Part shown: positions 35,318 through 45,285 of the stretch, in pieces | How the letters are laid out: every line of letters starts with the position of its first letter | Numbering within the stretch: the first letter of the stretch is position 1 | Source: CAVQWT01 sp963810815 | Lineage (GTDB): Bacteria > Pseudomonadota > Gammaproteobacteria > Burkholderiales > Casimicrobiaceae | Direction: 5' to 3' | Length of the DNA stretch: 64,000 nt | Assembly: GCA_963810815.1 (NCBI GenBank) | Contig: CAWEPB010000003.1 | Coordinates: 434,001-498,000 of the forward strand | Notes under the pieces: model-generated | What the model saw: the letters and a program-made list of their open reading frames with translations, nothing else | What the model was told of the DNA's origin: nothing | The model's database searches: none | Translations under genes and position numbers: made by a program

Positions 35318-35390
35318 AGCCGGGCGCCGCCGGCCCGCCGCGCCCTACGCCGGCGGCGTCGCGGCGGATGGTCGACGGCAGGCCGCACCG

Positions 35391-35870
35391 GTGACCGCGC
35401 TGCTCTGGGTGGCGGCCGTCGCGCTGATCGTCGTCGGCGTCGCCGGCACGGTGCTGCCGGCGCTGCCCGGCGCGATCCTGGTGTTCGCCGGCATCGCGCT
35501 GGCCGCGTGGATCGACGACTTCACGCGCATTTCCGCCTGGACGCTGGCGCTGCTGGGCGCGATGACCGCGCTGGCCTGGGCCACCGACTTCGTCGCCGCG
35601 GCGATGGGCGCGAAGCGCGTCGGCGCGAGCCGCTACGCGATCGTCGGCGCGGCGCTGGGGACGCTCGCCGGCATCTTCACCGGCTTCGTCGGCCTGCTGT
35701 TCATGCCGCTCGTGGGGGCGGCGATCGGCGAGTTCGTCGCGCTGCGCGACGTGGCGCGCGCGGGCCGGGTCGGACTGGCGACCTGGATCGGACTCCTCGT
35801 CGGCACCGCGGTCAAGGTGGCGATCGTGTTCGCGATGGTCGGCGTGTTCGTCGTCGCGCTGCTGCTCTGA
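35391..35870 (+). CDS. DUF456 family membrane protein
   Basis: 159 aa, GTG start. Almost entirely hydrophobic with four or five membrane helices and the family's glycine-zipper-like segments (GVAGTVLPALPGAILVFAG, ALGTLAGIFTGFVGLLFMP). Function unknown. It ends convergently with gatB. Confidence 0.82.
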   Translation: MTALLWVAAVALIVVGVAGTVLPALPGAILVFAGIALAAWIDDFTRISAWTLALLGAMTALAWATDFVAAAMGAKRVGASRYAIVGAALGTLAGIFTGFVGLLFMPLVGAAIGEFVALRDVARAGRVGLATWIGLLVGTAVKVAIVFAMVGVFVVALLL

Positions 35871-35914
35871 CGCCGCGGAGTCGGTCGCCGCCCGCCGGCA
35901 GGCGGGGTCGTGGG

Positions 35915-37405
<1,491 letters not shown>

Positions 37406-37407
37406 GA

Positions 37408-38892
37408 TCAGGGCTCCCCGGCGCCGGCCGGCGCCTTCGCGTGCCAGTCGGTGGCCTGCTGGAAGCGGTGGGCGATCTCGAGCAGCCGCGCCTCGGAGAA
37501 GTGGTTGCCCTGGATCTGCAGCCCGATGGGCAGGCCGGCGCGGGTGAAGCCGCAGGGGATCGACATCGCCGGCGTGCCCGTCAGGTTGGCGGCCACGGTG
37601 AAGATGTCGTTGAGGTACATCCCGACCGGGTCGTCGGACTTGGCGCCGATCCGGAACGCCGGCGACGGCGCGGTCGGCCCCATGATCACGTCGGCTTGGT
37701 CGAACGCCTGACGGAATCCGTCGGCGATCAGCCGGCGCACCTGCTGGGCCTTGAGGTAATACGCGTCGTAATAGCCGTGCGACAGCACGTAGGTGCCCAC
37801 GAGGATGCGGCGCCGGACCTCGGCGCCGAAGCCTTCGGCGCGGGTCTTCCGGTACATGTCGAGCAGGTCCGTGTACTGCGCGGCGCGGTGGCCGTAGCGG
37901 ACGCCGTCGAAGCGCGACAGGTTCGACGACGCCTCCGCCGGCGCGATCACGTAATAGACGGGTACGGCGAGCTCGATGTTGGGCAGCGTCACCTCGACGG
38001 TCGTCGCCCCGAGCGCGCGGAACTCTGCCAGCGCGGCGTCCATCGCCGCGGCGACCTCAGCGTCGATGCCCGATCCCGAGTACTCGCGGGGCAGTCCGAT
38101 CCGCAAACCCGCCAGCGGCTTGCCCGCGGCGGCCGGAGCGGCGGCCAGCAGGCGCGTGTAGTCCTCGCGCGGACGGTCGAGCGACGTCGAATCGCGCGGG
38201 TCGTGGCCGGCCATCGCGTTCAGCAGCAGCGCGCAGTCCTGCGCGGTGCGCGCGAAGGGGCCGGGGGTGTCGAGGCTGGACGCGAACGCGACCAGGCCGT
38301 AGCGCGAGCAGGTGCCGTAGGTCGGCTTGAGCCCGCAGATGCCGGTCAGCGACGCCGGCTGGCGGATCGAGCCGCCGGTGTCGGTGCCCGTCGCCGCGGG
38401 AACGAGCCGCGCGGCGACGGCGGCGGCCGAGCCGCCCGAGCTGCCGCCGGGCACGCAGTCGAGGTCCCAGGGGTTGCGCACCGGCCCGAACCAGCTCGTC
38501 TCGTTCGATGAGCCCATCGCGAACTCATCCATGTTGGTCTTGCCGACCAGCACGGTACCCGCCTCCCTCAAGCCGGCGACCACGTGGGCATCGTACGGCG
38601 CGACGAAGTTCGCCAGCATCCGCGAGCCGCAGGTCGTCGCCAGGCCGGCGGTCATCAGCACGTCCTTGTGCGCGATCGGGATGCCGGTCAGCGGACCCGC
38701 GCGGCCGGCGGTGCGCGCGGCGTCGGCGGCCGCGGCCTGCGCCAGCGCGCCGGCGCGGTCGACGGTGACGAACGCGTTGAGCGTCCCCTGCGCGCGCTCG
38801 ATGCGGTCGAGCAGCGTCGTCGTCAGCTCGACCGAGGACAGCGTCCCGGCGGCGAGCGCGGCGGAAAGTTCGGTGAGGGTGCGGGTGGGCAT
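37408..38892 (-). CDS. gatA: Aspartyl/glutamyl-tRNA amidotransferase subunit A
   Basis: 494 aa amidase-signature enzyme that releases ammonia from glutamine for GatB. ATG at 38892 gives the normal N-terminus (TLTELSAALAAGTLSSVELT). The Ser-cisSer-Lys triad is visible as IAHKDVLMTAG (Lys), GGSSGGSAAAVAA (cis-Ser) and GTDTGGSIRQPAS (nucleophilic Ser). LKPTYGTCSRYGLVAFASSLD and YYDAYYLKAQQVRRLI are further family segments. It lies between gatC (29-bp gap) and gatB (2-bp gap). Confidence 0.96.
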   Translation of the reverse strand: MPTRTLTELSAALAAGTLSSVELTTTLLDRIERAQGTLNAFVTVDRAGALAQAAAADAARTAGRAGPLTGIPIAHKDVLMTAGLATTCGSRMLANFVAPYDAHVVAGLREAGTVLVGKTNMDEFAMGSSNETSWFGPVRNPWDLDCVPGGSSGGSAAAVAARLVPAATGTDTGGSIRQPASLTGICGLKPTYGTCSRYGLVAFASSLDTPGPFARTAQDCALLLNAMAGHDPRDSTSLDRPREDYTRLLAAAPAAAGKPLAGLRIGLPREYSGSGIDAEVAAAMDAALAEFRALGATTVEVTLPNIELAVPVYYVIAPAEASSNLSRFDGVRYGHRAAQYTDLLDMYRKTRAEGFGAEVRRRILVGTYVLSHGYYDAYYLKAQQVRRLIADGFRQAFDQADVIMGPTAPSPAFRIGAKSDDPVGMYLNDIFTVAANLTGTPAMSIPCGFTRAGLPIGLQIQGNHFSEARLLEIAHRFQQATDWHAKAPAGAGEP

Positions 38893-38921
38893 GCGGGGAA
38901 AGGCAGGGGGCGCCTGGCCGG

Positions 38922-39209
38922 TCACTCGACCACGCGGGGCACCAGGTAGAGACCGTTTTCCACTGCGGGGGCGACGGCCTGGTAGCGCTCGCGGCGGTCG
39001 GTCTCGGTGACCGCGTCGGGCCGCAGCGGCAGCATCACGTCCTGCGTGTGCGCCATCGGCACGACACCGGTCGTGTCGACGGCATTCAGCTGGTCGATCA
39101 TCGAGAAGATGGCGTCGAGCTTGGTGCGGACCGCCTCGCCCTGCGCCGCGTCGATTTCGATGCGGGCCAGGAGTGCGAGGCGCTGGATGTCGGCAAGCGT
39201 GAGGGACAT
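38922..39209 (-). CDS. gatC: Aspartyl/glutamyl-tRNA amidotransferase subunit C
   Basis: 95 aa. ATG at 39209 (AGGGAC) starts SLTLADIQRLALLARIEIDAAQ, followed by the family segment IFSMIDQLNAVDTTGVVPMAHTQ, then a C-terminal LRPDAVTETDRRERYQAVAP. GatC wraps around and stabilises GatA and GatB. First gene of the operon, divergent from mreB. Confidence 0.93.
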   Translation of the reverse strand: MSLTLADIQRLALLARIEIDAAQGEAVRTKLDAIFSMIDQLNAVDTTGVVPMAHTQDVMLPLRPDAVTETDRRERYQAVAPAVENGLYLVPRVVE

Positions 39210-39565
39210 GTCGGCAGGCGATGTCGGTGAGCGCGTGGCTTGGTTCGGGCACCCGGACCTCGAGGTCCGGCGGCCGGGTGGTCGGTCCGGCCGCGTCCGG
39301 TGAATTCGGCGCCGCGTCGGCCCCGGGGCCGACGCCGGGCTTGGTCGCGGAACCAAAATTGCCCGGTGCGGTCGGGTAGCCGCCGACGGGTCGGATTGCG
39401 CCGATTTCCGCGCAGAATCCATGCCGGGGCGAAGCCTGTTAGGTTATCATAATGTCATATTTGGTGCGTCCAACGCCCCACGGGTTCGCTGCAAGCGGCC
39501 GGTGGCGCCCTTTACCCGTGCCGCGGCAACCCGGCGTTCCGCCGCACCGTTTTCCGCAGGAATTC
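39210..39565. promoter_or_regulatory. Divergent gatC / mreB control region with two palindromes
   Basis: No gene is seen. It holds an 18-bp perfect palindrome at 39253-39270 (arms CCGGACCTC/GAGGTCCGG) and a 22-bp perfect palindrome at 39314-39335 (arms GCGTCGGCCCC/GGGGCCGACGC), both nearer gatC. An AT-rich TATCATAAT at 39445-39453 is the best -10-like element for mreB. Its -35 is unclear. Confidence 0.5.
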
Positions 39566-40609
39566 ATGTTCGATTTCTTCAAGGGTTATTTCGGGAGCGA
39601 TCTCGCGATCGATCTCGGCACCGCGAACACCCTGATCTACGTTCGCGGCAAGGGCATCGTCCTGAACGAGCCGTCGGTCGTCGCCATCCGCCAGGAAGGC
39701 GGCCCCAACGGCAAGAAGGTGATCCAGGAAGTCGGCCTCGCGGCGAAGCAGATGCTCGGCCGCACGCCCGGCAACATCACCGCCATTCGCCCGATGAAGG
39801 ACGGCGTCATCGCCGACTTCACGGTGACCGAGCAGATGCTGAAGCAGTTCATCAAGAAGGTGCTCGATTCGCGGCTGTTCTCGCCTTCCCCGCGCATCAT
39901 CATCTGCGTTCCCTGCGGTTCCACGCAGGTCGAGCGCCGCGCGATCCGCGAATCGGCGCTCGGCGCCGGCGCGTCGAAGGTGTACCTGATCGAGGAGCCG
40001 ATGGCCGCCGCGATCGGCGCCGACCTGCCGATCTCCGACGCCACCGGGTCGATGGTCGTCGACATCGGCGGCGGCACCACCGAGGTCGGCGTGATCTCGC
40101 TGGGCGGCATGGTGTACTCGGGCAGCGTGCGCGTCGGCGGCGACAAGTTCGACGAGTCGATCGTCAATTACATCCGCCGCAACTACGGCATGCTGATCGG
40201 CGAAACCACGGCGGAGCAGATCAAGAAGACCATCGGGTCCGCGTTCCCCGGCTCCGAGGTCAAGGAAATGGAAGTCAAGGGCCGCAACCTCGCCGAGGGC
40301 ATTCCGCGCAGCTTCACGGTGTCGTCGAACGAGATCCTCGAGGCGCTGACCGACCCGCTGAACAGCATCGTGTCGGCGGTGAAGAGCGCGCTCGAGCGCA
40401 CGCCGCCGGAACTCGGCGCCGACATCGCCGAGCGGGGGATGGTGCTGACCGGCGGCGGCGCGCTGCTGCGCGACCTCGACCGGCTGCTGATGGAAGAGAC
40501 CGGCCTGCCGGTGATCGTCGCCGACGACCCGCTCACCTGCGTGGTGCGCGGCTGCGGCCGGGCGCTCGAAAACATGGAAAAGCTGCAGACGATCTTCACG
40601 TCGGATTGA
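39566..40609 (+). CDS. mreB: Rod shape-determining actin homologue MreB
   Basis: 347 aa, the standard length. ATG at 39566 follows GCAGGAATTC. The actin-fold phosphate loops are intact (AIDLGTANTLIYV, VVDIGGGTTEVGVISL), as is the adenosine motif MVLTGGGALLRDLD. The start FDFFKGYFGSDLAIDLG includes the amphipathic/membrane-proximal N-terminus. MreB filaments organise the elongasome. It heads the mreB-mreC-mreD-mrdA-rodA operon, which is complete here. Confidence 0.97.
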   Translation: MFDFFKGYFGSDLAIDLGTANTLIYVRGKGIVLNEPSVVAIRQEGGPNGKKVIQEVGLAAKQMLGRTPGNITAIRPMKDGVIADFTVTEQMLKQFIKKVLDSRLFSPSPRIIICVPCGSTQVERRAIRESALGAGASKVYLIEEPMAAAIGADLPISDATGSMVVDIGGGTTEVGVISLGGMVYSGSVRVGGDKFDESIVNYIRRNYGMLIGETTAEQIKKTIGSAFPGSEVKEMEVKGRNLAEGIPRSFTVSSNEILEALTDPLNSIVSAVKSALERTPPELGADIAERGMVLTGGGALLRDLDRLLMEETGLPVIVADDPLTCVVRGCGRALENMEKLQTIFTSD

Positions 40610-40692
40610 TCGCCGCCGCGTTGTCGCCCCCTCGACGTTTCCGTGCCGGCGTCTCCGACAGGCCGCCGGCGCACTGACCCGGCGGCAGGCCC

Positions 40693-41610
40693 ATGCCCCA
40701 CCTTCCCGCCGAGCCGCCCGCGTTCTTCCACCGCGGCCCCTCGCCGCTCGCGCGGCTCGCGTTCTTCGGGCTGCTGTCGATCGGGCTGCTCGTCGCCGAC
40801 GCTCGCTTCGGCTACCTCGAGGGCATCCGGAACGTCGCCGCCGTCGTCCTCGCGCCGCTGCAGCGCGCCGCGCGCGTTCCCGGCGAGGCCCTGTCGGCGG
40901 TCGGCACCTTCTTCGCCTCCCAGCGCGCGCTCGCGACCGAGAACGACGAGCTGCGCCGGCGGCTGCTGGCGCAGGGCCCGGCCGCGCAGGGCTACGCAAC
41001 CGCCCAGGCCGAAAGCGCGAAGCTGCGCGCGCTGCTCGACATCCGCGACCGTTACGACAACGCCGCGACGGCGGTCCGCGTCCTCTATGCCGGTCGCGAT
41101 CCCTTCGCGCAGAAGCTCTTCGTCGACCGCGGCGCCGATTCGAACCTCGGTCCGGGCGAGGCGGTCATCGACGCCGACGGGGTCGTCGGACAGGTGACGC
41201 GGGTGCTCCCGACCATGGCCGAGGTGACGCTGATCACCGACAAGGACCACGCGGTGCCGGTGAAGGTGGAGCGCAGCGGCGTGCGCAGCGTGCTGTTCGG
41301 CGTCGGCGCCGGGCGGCTGCCCGAGCTGCGCTTCATGCCGCCGCAGGCCGACATCCAGATCGGCGACGTGCTCGTGACCTCGGGCCTCGACGGCACGTAT
41401 CCGGTCGGACTCGCCGTGGCGAAGGTGGCGGCGCTCGAGCGCGACACCGGCCAGATGTTCGCGCGCATCCAGGCCACGCCGGTCGCCGGCGTCGACCGCA
41501 GCGAGTATCTGCTGGTGCTGTCGCGCAGCGCCGCGCTGCCGCCGCGTCCGGAACCGGCGGACGAGGGCCCGGCCGCCCGCAAGGCCGGCAAGGCCCGGGG
41601 GAAGCGCTAG
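40693..41610 (+). CDS. mreC: Cell shape-determining protein MreC
   Basis: 305 aa. One N-terminal membrane span (LARLAFFGLLSIGLLVADARFGYL), a coiled-coil region (FFASQRALATENDELRRRLLA), then the periplasmic beta domain (VLYAGRDPFAQKLFVDRGADSNLGPGEAV, GVVGQVTRVLPTMAEVTLITD, DVLVTSGLDGTYPVGLAVAKV). A basic Pro/Ala-rich tail ends the protein. It scaffolds PBP2-RodA. The stop TAG abuts the mreD ATG with no gap. Confidence 0.95.
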   Translation: MPHLPAEPPAFFHRGPSPLARLAFFGLLSIGLLVADARFGYLEGIRNVAAVVLAPLQRAARVPGEALSAVGTFFASQRALATENDELRRRLLAQGPAAQGYATAQAESAKLRALLDIRDRYDNAATAVRVLYAGRDPFAQKLFVDRGADSNLGPGEAVIDADGVVGQVTRVLPTMAEVTLITDKDHAVPVKVERSGVRSVLFGVGAGRLPELRFMPPQADIQIGDVLVTSGLDGTYPVGLAVAKVAALERDTGQMFARIQATPVAGVDRSEYLLVLSRSAALPPRPEPADEGPAARKAGKARGKR

Positions 41611-42150
41611 ATGGCGCTGCCCAACGTTTCGTCGTTCGTCCCCGCGGGACCCGAGGAGATCCTGCGGCCGGCCAAGCCGTGGTTCATCGTCCTGACGCTG
41701 GTGCTCGCGCTCGTCGCCAACCTGGTCCCGCTCGAGGGCGTCGCGCTCGCGCTGCGGCCGGACTTCCTCGCCCTGGTGCTGCTCTTCTGGTGCATCCAGG
41801 AGCCGCGGTTCGTCGGCGTCGGCGTCGCCTGGGTGATGGGGCTGGCGATGGACGTCGGCGACGCGACGCTGCTCGGCCAGCACGCGCTGGCGTACGCGGT
41901 GCTCGCCTACGCGGCCGAGTACTTCCGCCGGCGCGTGCTGCGCTTCCCGCTGTGGCAGCAGGCAGCGCAGGTCGCGCTGCTGCTGGTGCTGACGGCGCTG
42001 CTGGTGCTGCTCGTCCGTTACGTCGGCGGGGCGTCGCTGCCGCGGTGGACCTACGCCGCGCCGCCGCTGGTGGGCGCCCTGCTGTGGCCGCTGATGTCGG
42101 TGCTGCTGCAGCGGCCGCAGCGGCCGCGGCGGTCGGCCGGCGAGCGTTGA
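41611..42150 (+). CDS. mreD: Rod shape-determining protein MreD
   Basis: 179 aa membrane protein with five to six spans. Conserved features are ILRPAKPWFIVLTLVLALVANLVPL, LRPDFLALVLLFWCIQEPRFVGVGVAWVMGLAMDV, and LGQHALAYAVLAYAAEYFRRRVLRFPLWQQ. It belongs to the elongasome with MreC. A TTG-free ATG start directly follows the mreC stop. The Arg-rich cytoplasmic end (QRPQRPRRSAGER) is unremarkable. Confidence 0.93.
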   Translation: MALPNVSSFVPAGPEEILRPAKPWFIVLTLVLALVANLVPLEGVALALRPDFLALVLLFWCIQEPRFVGVGVAWVMGLAMDVGDATLLGQHALAYAVLAYAAEYFRRRVLRFPLWQQAAQVALLLVLTALLVLLVRYVGGASLPRWTYAAPPLVGALLWPLMSVLLQRPQRPRRSAGER

Positions 42151-42166
42151 CGCGCTGATCCGAGCC

Positions 42167-44167
42167 ATGGCCCGTCGCCTCCTCTTCGCCTCCCGTCGCC
42201 GCCGCAGCAGCAGCGCCGGCTCGGCGCTCGGCAGCTCGGACCTGCGCAGCGCCGAGCGCGACGTCGCGCATTTTCGCCAGCGGCTGGTGCTGGCGGGCGT
42301 GCTGGTGCTCGTGGCGTTCGCGGGGCTCTTCGGCCGGTTCGTCTACCTGCAGATCCTCCGCCACGGCCACTACGAGACGCTGGCGGAGTCGAACCGCATC
42401 GCGATCGTGCCCATTGCGCCGAACCGCGGCGTCATCACGGACCGCAACGGCGTCGTCCTCGCGCAGAGCTTTTCGGCGTACACGCTCGAGATCCAGCCGT
42501 CGCGCGTCGCCAACGTCGATGCGACCATCGACGCGCTCGCCGAAGTCGTCGATGTGCAGCCGCGCGACCGCCGGCGGTTCAAGCGCCTGCTCGAGGAGTC
42601 GAAGAACTTCGAGAGCCTGCCGATCCGCACCAAGCTCACCGACGAGGAGGTCGCGCGCTTCGCCGTCAACCGCTACCGCTTCCCCGGCGTCGAGATCAAG
42701 GCGCGGCTGTTCCGCCAGTACCCGTACGGCGAGATCGCCTCGCACGTCATCGGCTACATCGGCCGGATCAACGACCGCGACGTCGAGCGCATCGCCGGCT
42801 GGGAGGACACGGCCAACTACAAGGGCTCCGACTACATCGGCAAGGTCGGCCTCGAGTTCTCGTACGAGCGCGAGCTGCACGGCACCACCGGCTGGGAGGA
42901 GGTCGAGGTCGACGCCGGCGGCCGCGCCGTGCGCACGCTGTCGCGGACCGCGCCGGTCGGCGGCAACAACCTCCGGCTGTCGCTCGACATCAAGCTGCAG
43001 GAAGCGGCGGAGGCCGCGTTCGGCGACCGGCGCGGGGCGCTGGTGGCGATCGAGCCCGCGACCGGCGACGTGCTGGCGTTCGTCTCCAGGCCCGGCTACG
43101 ACCCCAACCTGTTCGTCGACGGCATCGACGCGACGAACTGGCAGCTGCTGAACGAGTCGCCGGACAAGCCGCTGATCAACCGGCCGCTGCGCGGCACCTA
43201 CGCTCCGGGCTCGACGATCAAGCCGTTCATCGCGCTGGGCGCGCTCACGCTGGGCAAGCGGACGGCGACGCAGGCGATCGCCGATCCGGGCTACTTCCAG
43301 CTGCCGGGCTCGTCGTACCGCTTCCGCGACGACAAGCCGGGCGGCCACGGCATGGTCGACATGTACAAGTCGATCGTCGTGTCCTGCGACACCTACTACT
43401 ACCAGGTCGCCGCCGAGACCGACGTCGACGACACGGCAGGCTTCCTGACGCAGTTCGGCTTCGGGCGCCCCACCGGCATCGACATCGACGGCGAGGTCGC
43501 CGGCGTGCTGCCGTCGCGCGAGTGGAAGCGGCGGCGCTTCGCCGGCGCGCAATACCGCGAGGAGCACCGCAAGTGGTACCTCGGCGACTCGATCTCCGCC
43601 GGCATCGGCCAGGGCTACACCGCGTACACGCCGCTGCAGCTCGCGCACGCGATCGCGACCGTCGCCAACGACGGCGTCGCCTTCCGGCCGCACCTCGTGC
43701 GCACCATCGAGGACCGGCGCAGCGGCGAGCAGCGACAGGTGGCGCCCGAGCCCTCGCACACCGTCCCGCTGAAGCCCGAGCATCTCGCGGTCGTCCGCAA
43801 CGCGCTGGTCGGGGTCAACAAGGAGGGGACCAGCGCGCGCGCGTTCGCCGGCGCCAAGTACACCTCGGGCGGCAAGACCGGGACCGCGCAGGTGTATTCG
43901 CTCAAGGGCGAGAAGTACGAGGCGCACAAGGTCGACGAGCGGCTGCGGGACCACGCGTGGTTCATCGCCTACGCGCCGGCGGACAAGCCGACGATCGCGC
44001 TGGCGGTGCTGGTCGAGAACGGCGGCTTCGGCGCCCAGGCCGCGGCGCCGATCGCCCGGGCGGTGCTCGACTATCACCTCACCGGGGTCGCCGCGGTGCC
44101 GCCGGCAGCCCCCGCACCGGCCGGCGCCGCGCCTGCCGCCGCCGACACCGAAGACCGGAGCGACTGA
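42167..44167 (+). CDS. mrdA: Penicillin-binding protein 2 (elongasome transpeptidase)
   Basis: 666 aa. One N-terminal membrane span (LVLAGVLVLVAFAGLFGRFVYLQI) is followed by the dimerisation/pedestal domain (SNRIAIVPIAPNRGVITDRNGVVLA). The transpeptidase domain has the catalytic motifs APGSTIKPF (SxxK), VSCDTYYYQ (SxN-like SCD) and SGGKTGTAQV (KTG). It cross-links lateral-wall peptidoglycan with RodA as glycosyltransferase partner. The Ala/Pro-rich C-terminal tail is longer than in E. coli. Its stop overlaps the rodA start by one base (TGATG). Confidence 0.96.
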   Translation: MARRLLFASRRRRSSSAGSALGSSDLRSAERDVAHFRQRLVLAGVLVLVAFAGLFGRFVYLQILRHGHYETLAESNRIAIVPIAPNRGVITDRNGVVLAQSFSAYTLEIQPSRVANVDATIDALAEVVDVQPRDRRRFKRLLEESKNFESLPIRTKLTDEEVARFAVNRYRFPGVEIKARLFRQYPYGEIASHVIGYIGRINDRDVERIAGWEDTANYKGSDYIGKVGLEFSYERELHGTTGWEEVEVDAGGRAVRTLSRTAPVGGNNLRLSLDIKLQEAAEAAFGDRRGALVAIEPATGDVLAFVSRPGYDPNLFVDGIDATNWQLLNESPDKPLINRPLRGTYAPGSTIKPFIALGALTLGKRTATQAIADPGYFQLPGSSYRFRDDKPGGHGMVDMYKSIVVSCDTYYYQVAAETDVDDTAGFLTQFGFGRPTGIDIDGEVAGVLPSREWKRRRFAGAQYREEHRKWYLGDSISAGIGQGYTAYTPLQLAHAIATVANDGVAFRPHLVRTIEDRRSGEQRQVAPEPSHTVPLKPEHLAVVRNALVGVNKEGTSARAFAGAKYTSGGKTGTAQVYSLKGEKYEAHKVDERLRDHAWFIAYAPADKPTIALAVLVENGGFGAQAAAPIARAVLDYHLTGVAAVPPAAPAPAGAAPAAADTEDRSD

Positions 44168-45270
44168 TGGCCGACTTCCTCACCCGTATCTGGGAGGCGC
44201 TCACGCGGCGGATCGACGGCGTCCTGTTCGCCGTGGCGATGGGCATCGTCGGCGTCGGGCTGGTCACGCTGTTCTCCGCGGCCGACCAGAGCGTCGCGCG
44301 GCTCACCAACCAGTTCGGCAATCTCGCCGTCGCGCTGACGCTGATGTGGCTGGTCGCCAACGTGCCCCCGCAGACGCTCGCGCGCGCGGCGGTGCCGCTC
44401 TACGCGCTGGCGGTGGTGTTGCTGGTCGGGGTCGCGCTGTTCGGGGTCGTGGTCAACGGCTCGCGCCGCTGGCTCAATCTCGGCTTCATGCGCTTCCAGC
44501 CGTCGGAGCTGATGAAGGTCGCGCTGCCGCTGATGCTCGCCTGGTACTTCCAGAAGTTCGAGGGCCGGATCGGCTGGAAGGATTTCGCGCTGGCGGCGGT
44601 GCTGATCGCCGTGCCGACCTTCCTGATCAAGCGCCAGCCCGACCTCGGCACGTCGCTGCTGATCGCGGCGTCGGGGTTCTACGTGCTGTTCCTCGCCGGC
44701 CTGTCGTGGAAGCTCATCATCGGGCTGGTCGCGCTCGCCGCCGGCGCGGCGCCGCTGCTGTGGCCGCATCTGCACGACTACCAGCGCGAGCGCATCCTCA
44801 CCTTCATCGATCCGACGCGCGACCCGCTCGGGGCCGGCTACCACTCGACGCAGGCGTCGATCGCGATCGGCTCCGGCGGGGTCACCGGCAAGGGGTGGCT
44901 GAACGGCACGCAGACGCACCTCGACTTCCTGCCGGAGCGGCACACCGACTTCATCCTGGCGGTCTTCGGCGAGGAGTTCGGCCTGATCGGCAACGCCTTC
45001 CTGCTGCTGCTCTACCTGCTGCTGATCGGCCGCGGGATGATGATCGCCGCCAATGCGTCGACGCTGTTCGGGCGCCTGATGGCGGGGACGGTGACGCTGA
45101 TGTTCTTCACCTACGCCTTCGTCAACATGGGCATGGTCAGCGGCCTGCTCCCGGTCGTCGGCGTGCCGCTGCCGTTCGTGTCCTACGGCGGCACGGCGCT
45201 GGTCTCGCTGTTCATCGGGCTGGGCATCCTGATGAGCGTGCAGGCGCACCGCAAGCTGGTGCCGGCCTGA
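44167..45270 (+). CDS. rodA: Rod shape-determining SEDS glycosyltransferase RodA
   Basis: 367 aa with about ten membrane spans. The SEDS signature is visible: VVNGSRRWLNLGFMRFQPSELMKVALPLMLAWYF, RQPDLGTSLLIAASGFYVLFLAGLSW, GAGYHSTQASIAIGSGGVTGKGWLNGTQTHLDFLPERHTDFILAVFGEEFG, and VGVPLPFVSYGGTALVSLFIGLGILMSV. It polymerises lipid II for elongation. Last gene of the mre operon, ending 15 bp from a convergent FabH-like gene. Confidence 0.96.
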   Translation: MADFLTRIWEALTRRIDGVLFAVAMGIVGVGLVTLFSAADQSVARLTNQFGNLAVALTLMWLVANVPPQTLARAAVPLYALAVVLLVGVALFGVVVNGSRRWLNLGFMRFQPSELMKVALPLMLAWYFQKFEGRIGWKDFALAAVLIAVPTFLIKRQPDLGTSLLIAASGFYVLFLAGLSWKLIIGLVALAAGAAPLLWPHLHDYQRERILTFIDPTRDPLGAGYHSTQASIAIGSGGVTGKGWLNGTQTHLDFLPERHTDFILAVFGEEFGLIGNAFLLLLYLLLIGRGMMIAANASTLFGRLMAGTVTLMFFTYAFVNMGMVSGLLPVVGVPLPFVSYGGTALVSLFIGLGILMSVQAHRKLVPA

Positions 45271-45285
45271 GCCTTCGCCCGCGGA

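Noticed and set aside
41684..44077. Long antisense frame across mreD and PBP2
   Set aside because: Shadow of mrdA; His/Arg/Asp-rich, no start context, and the sense genes are unmistakable.
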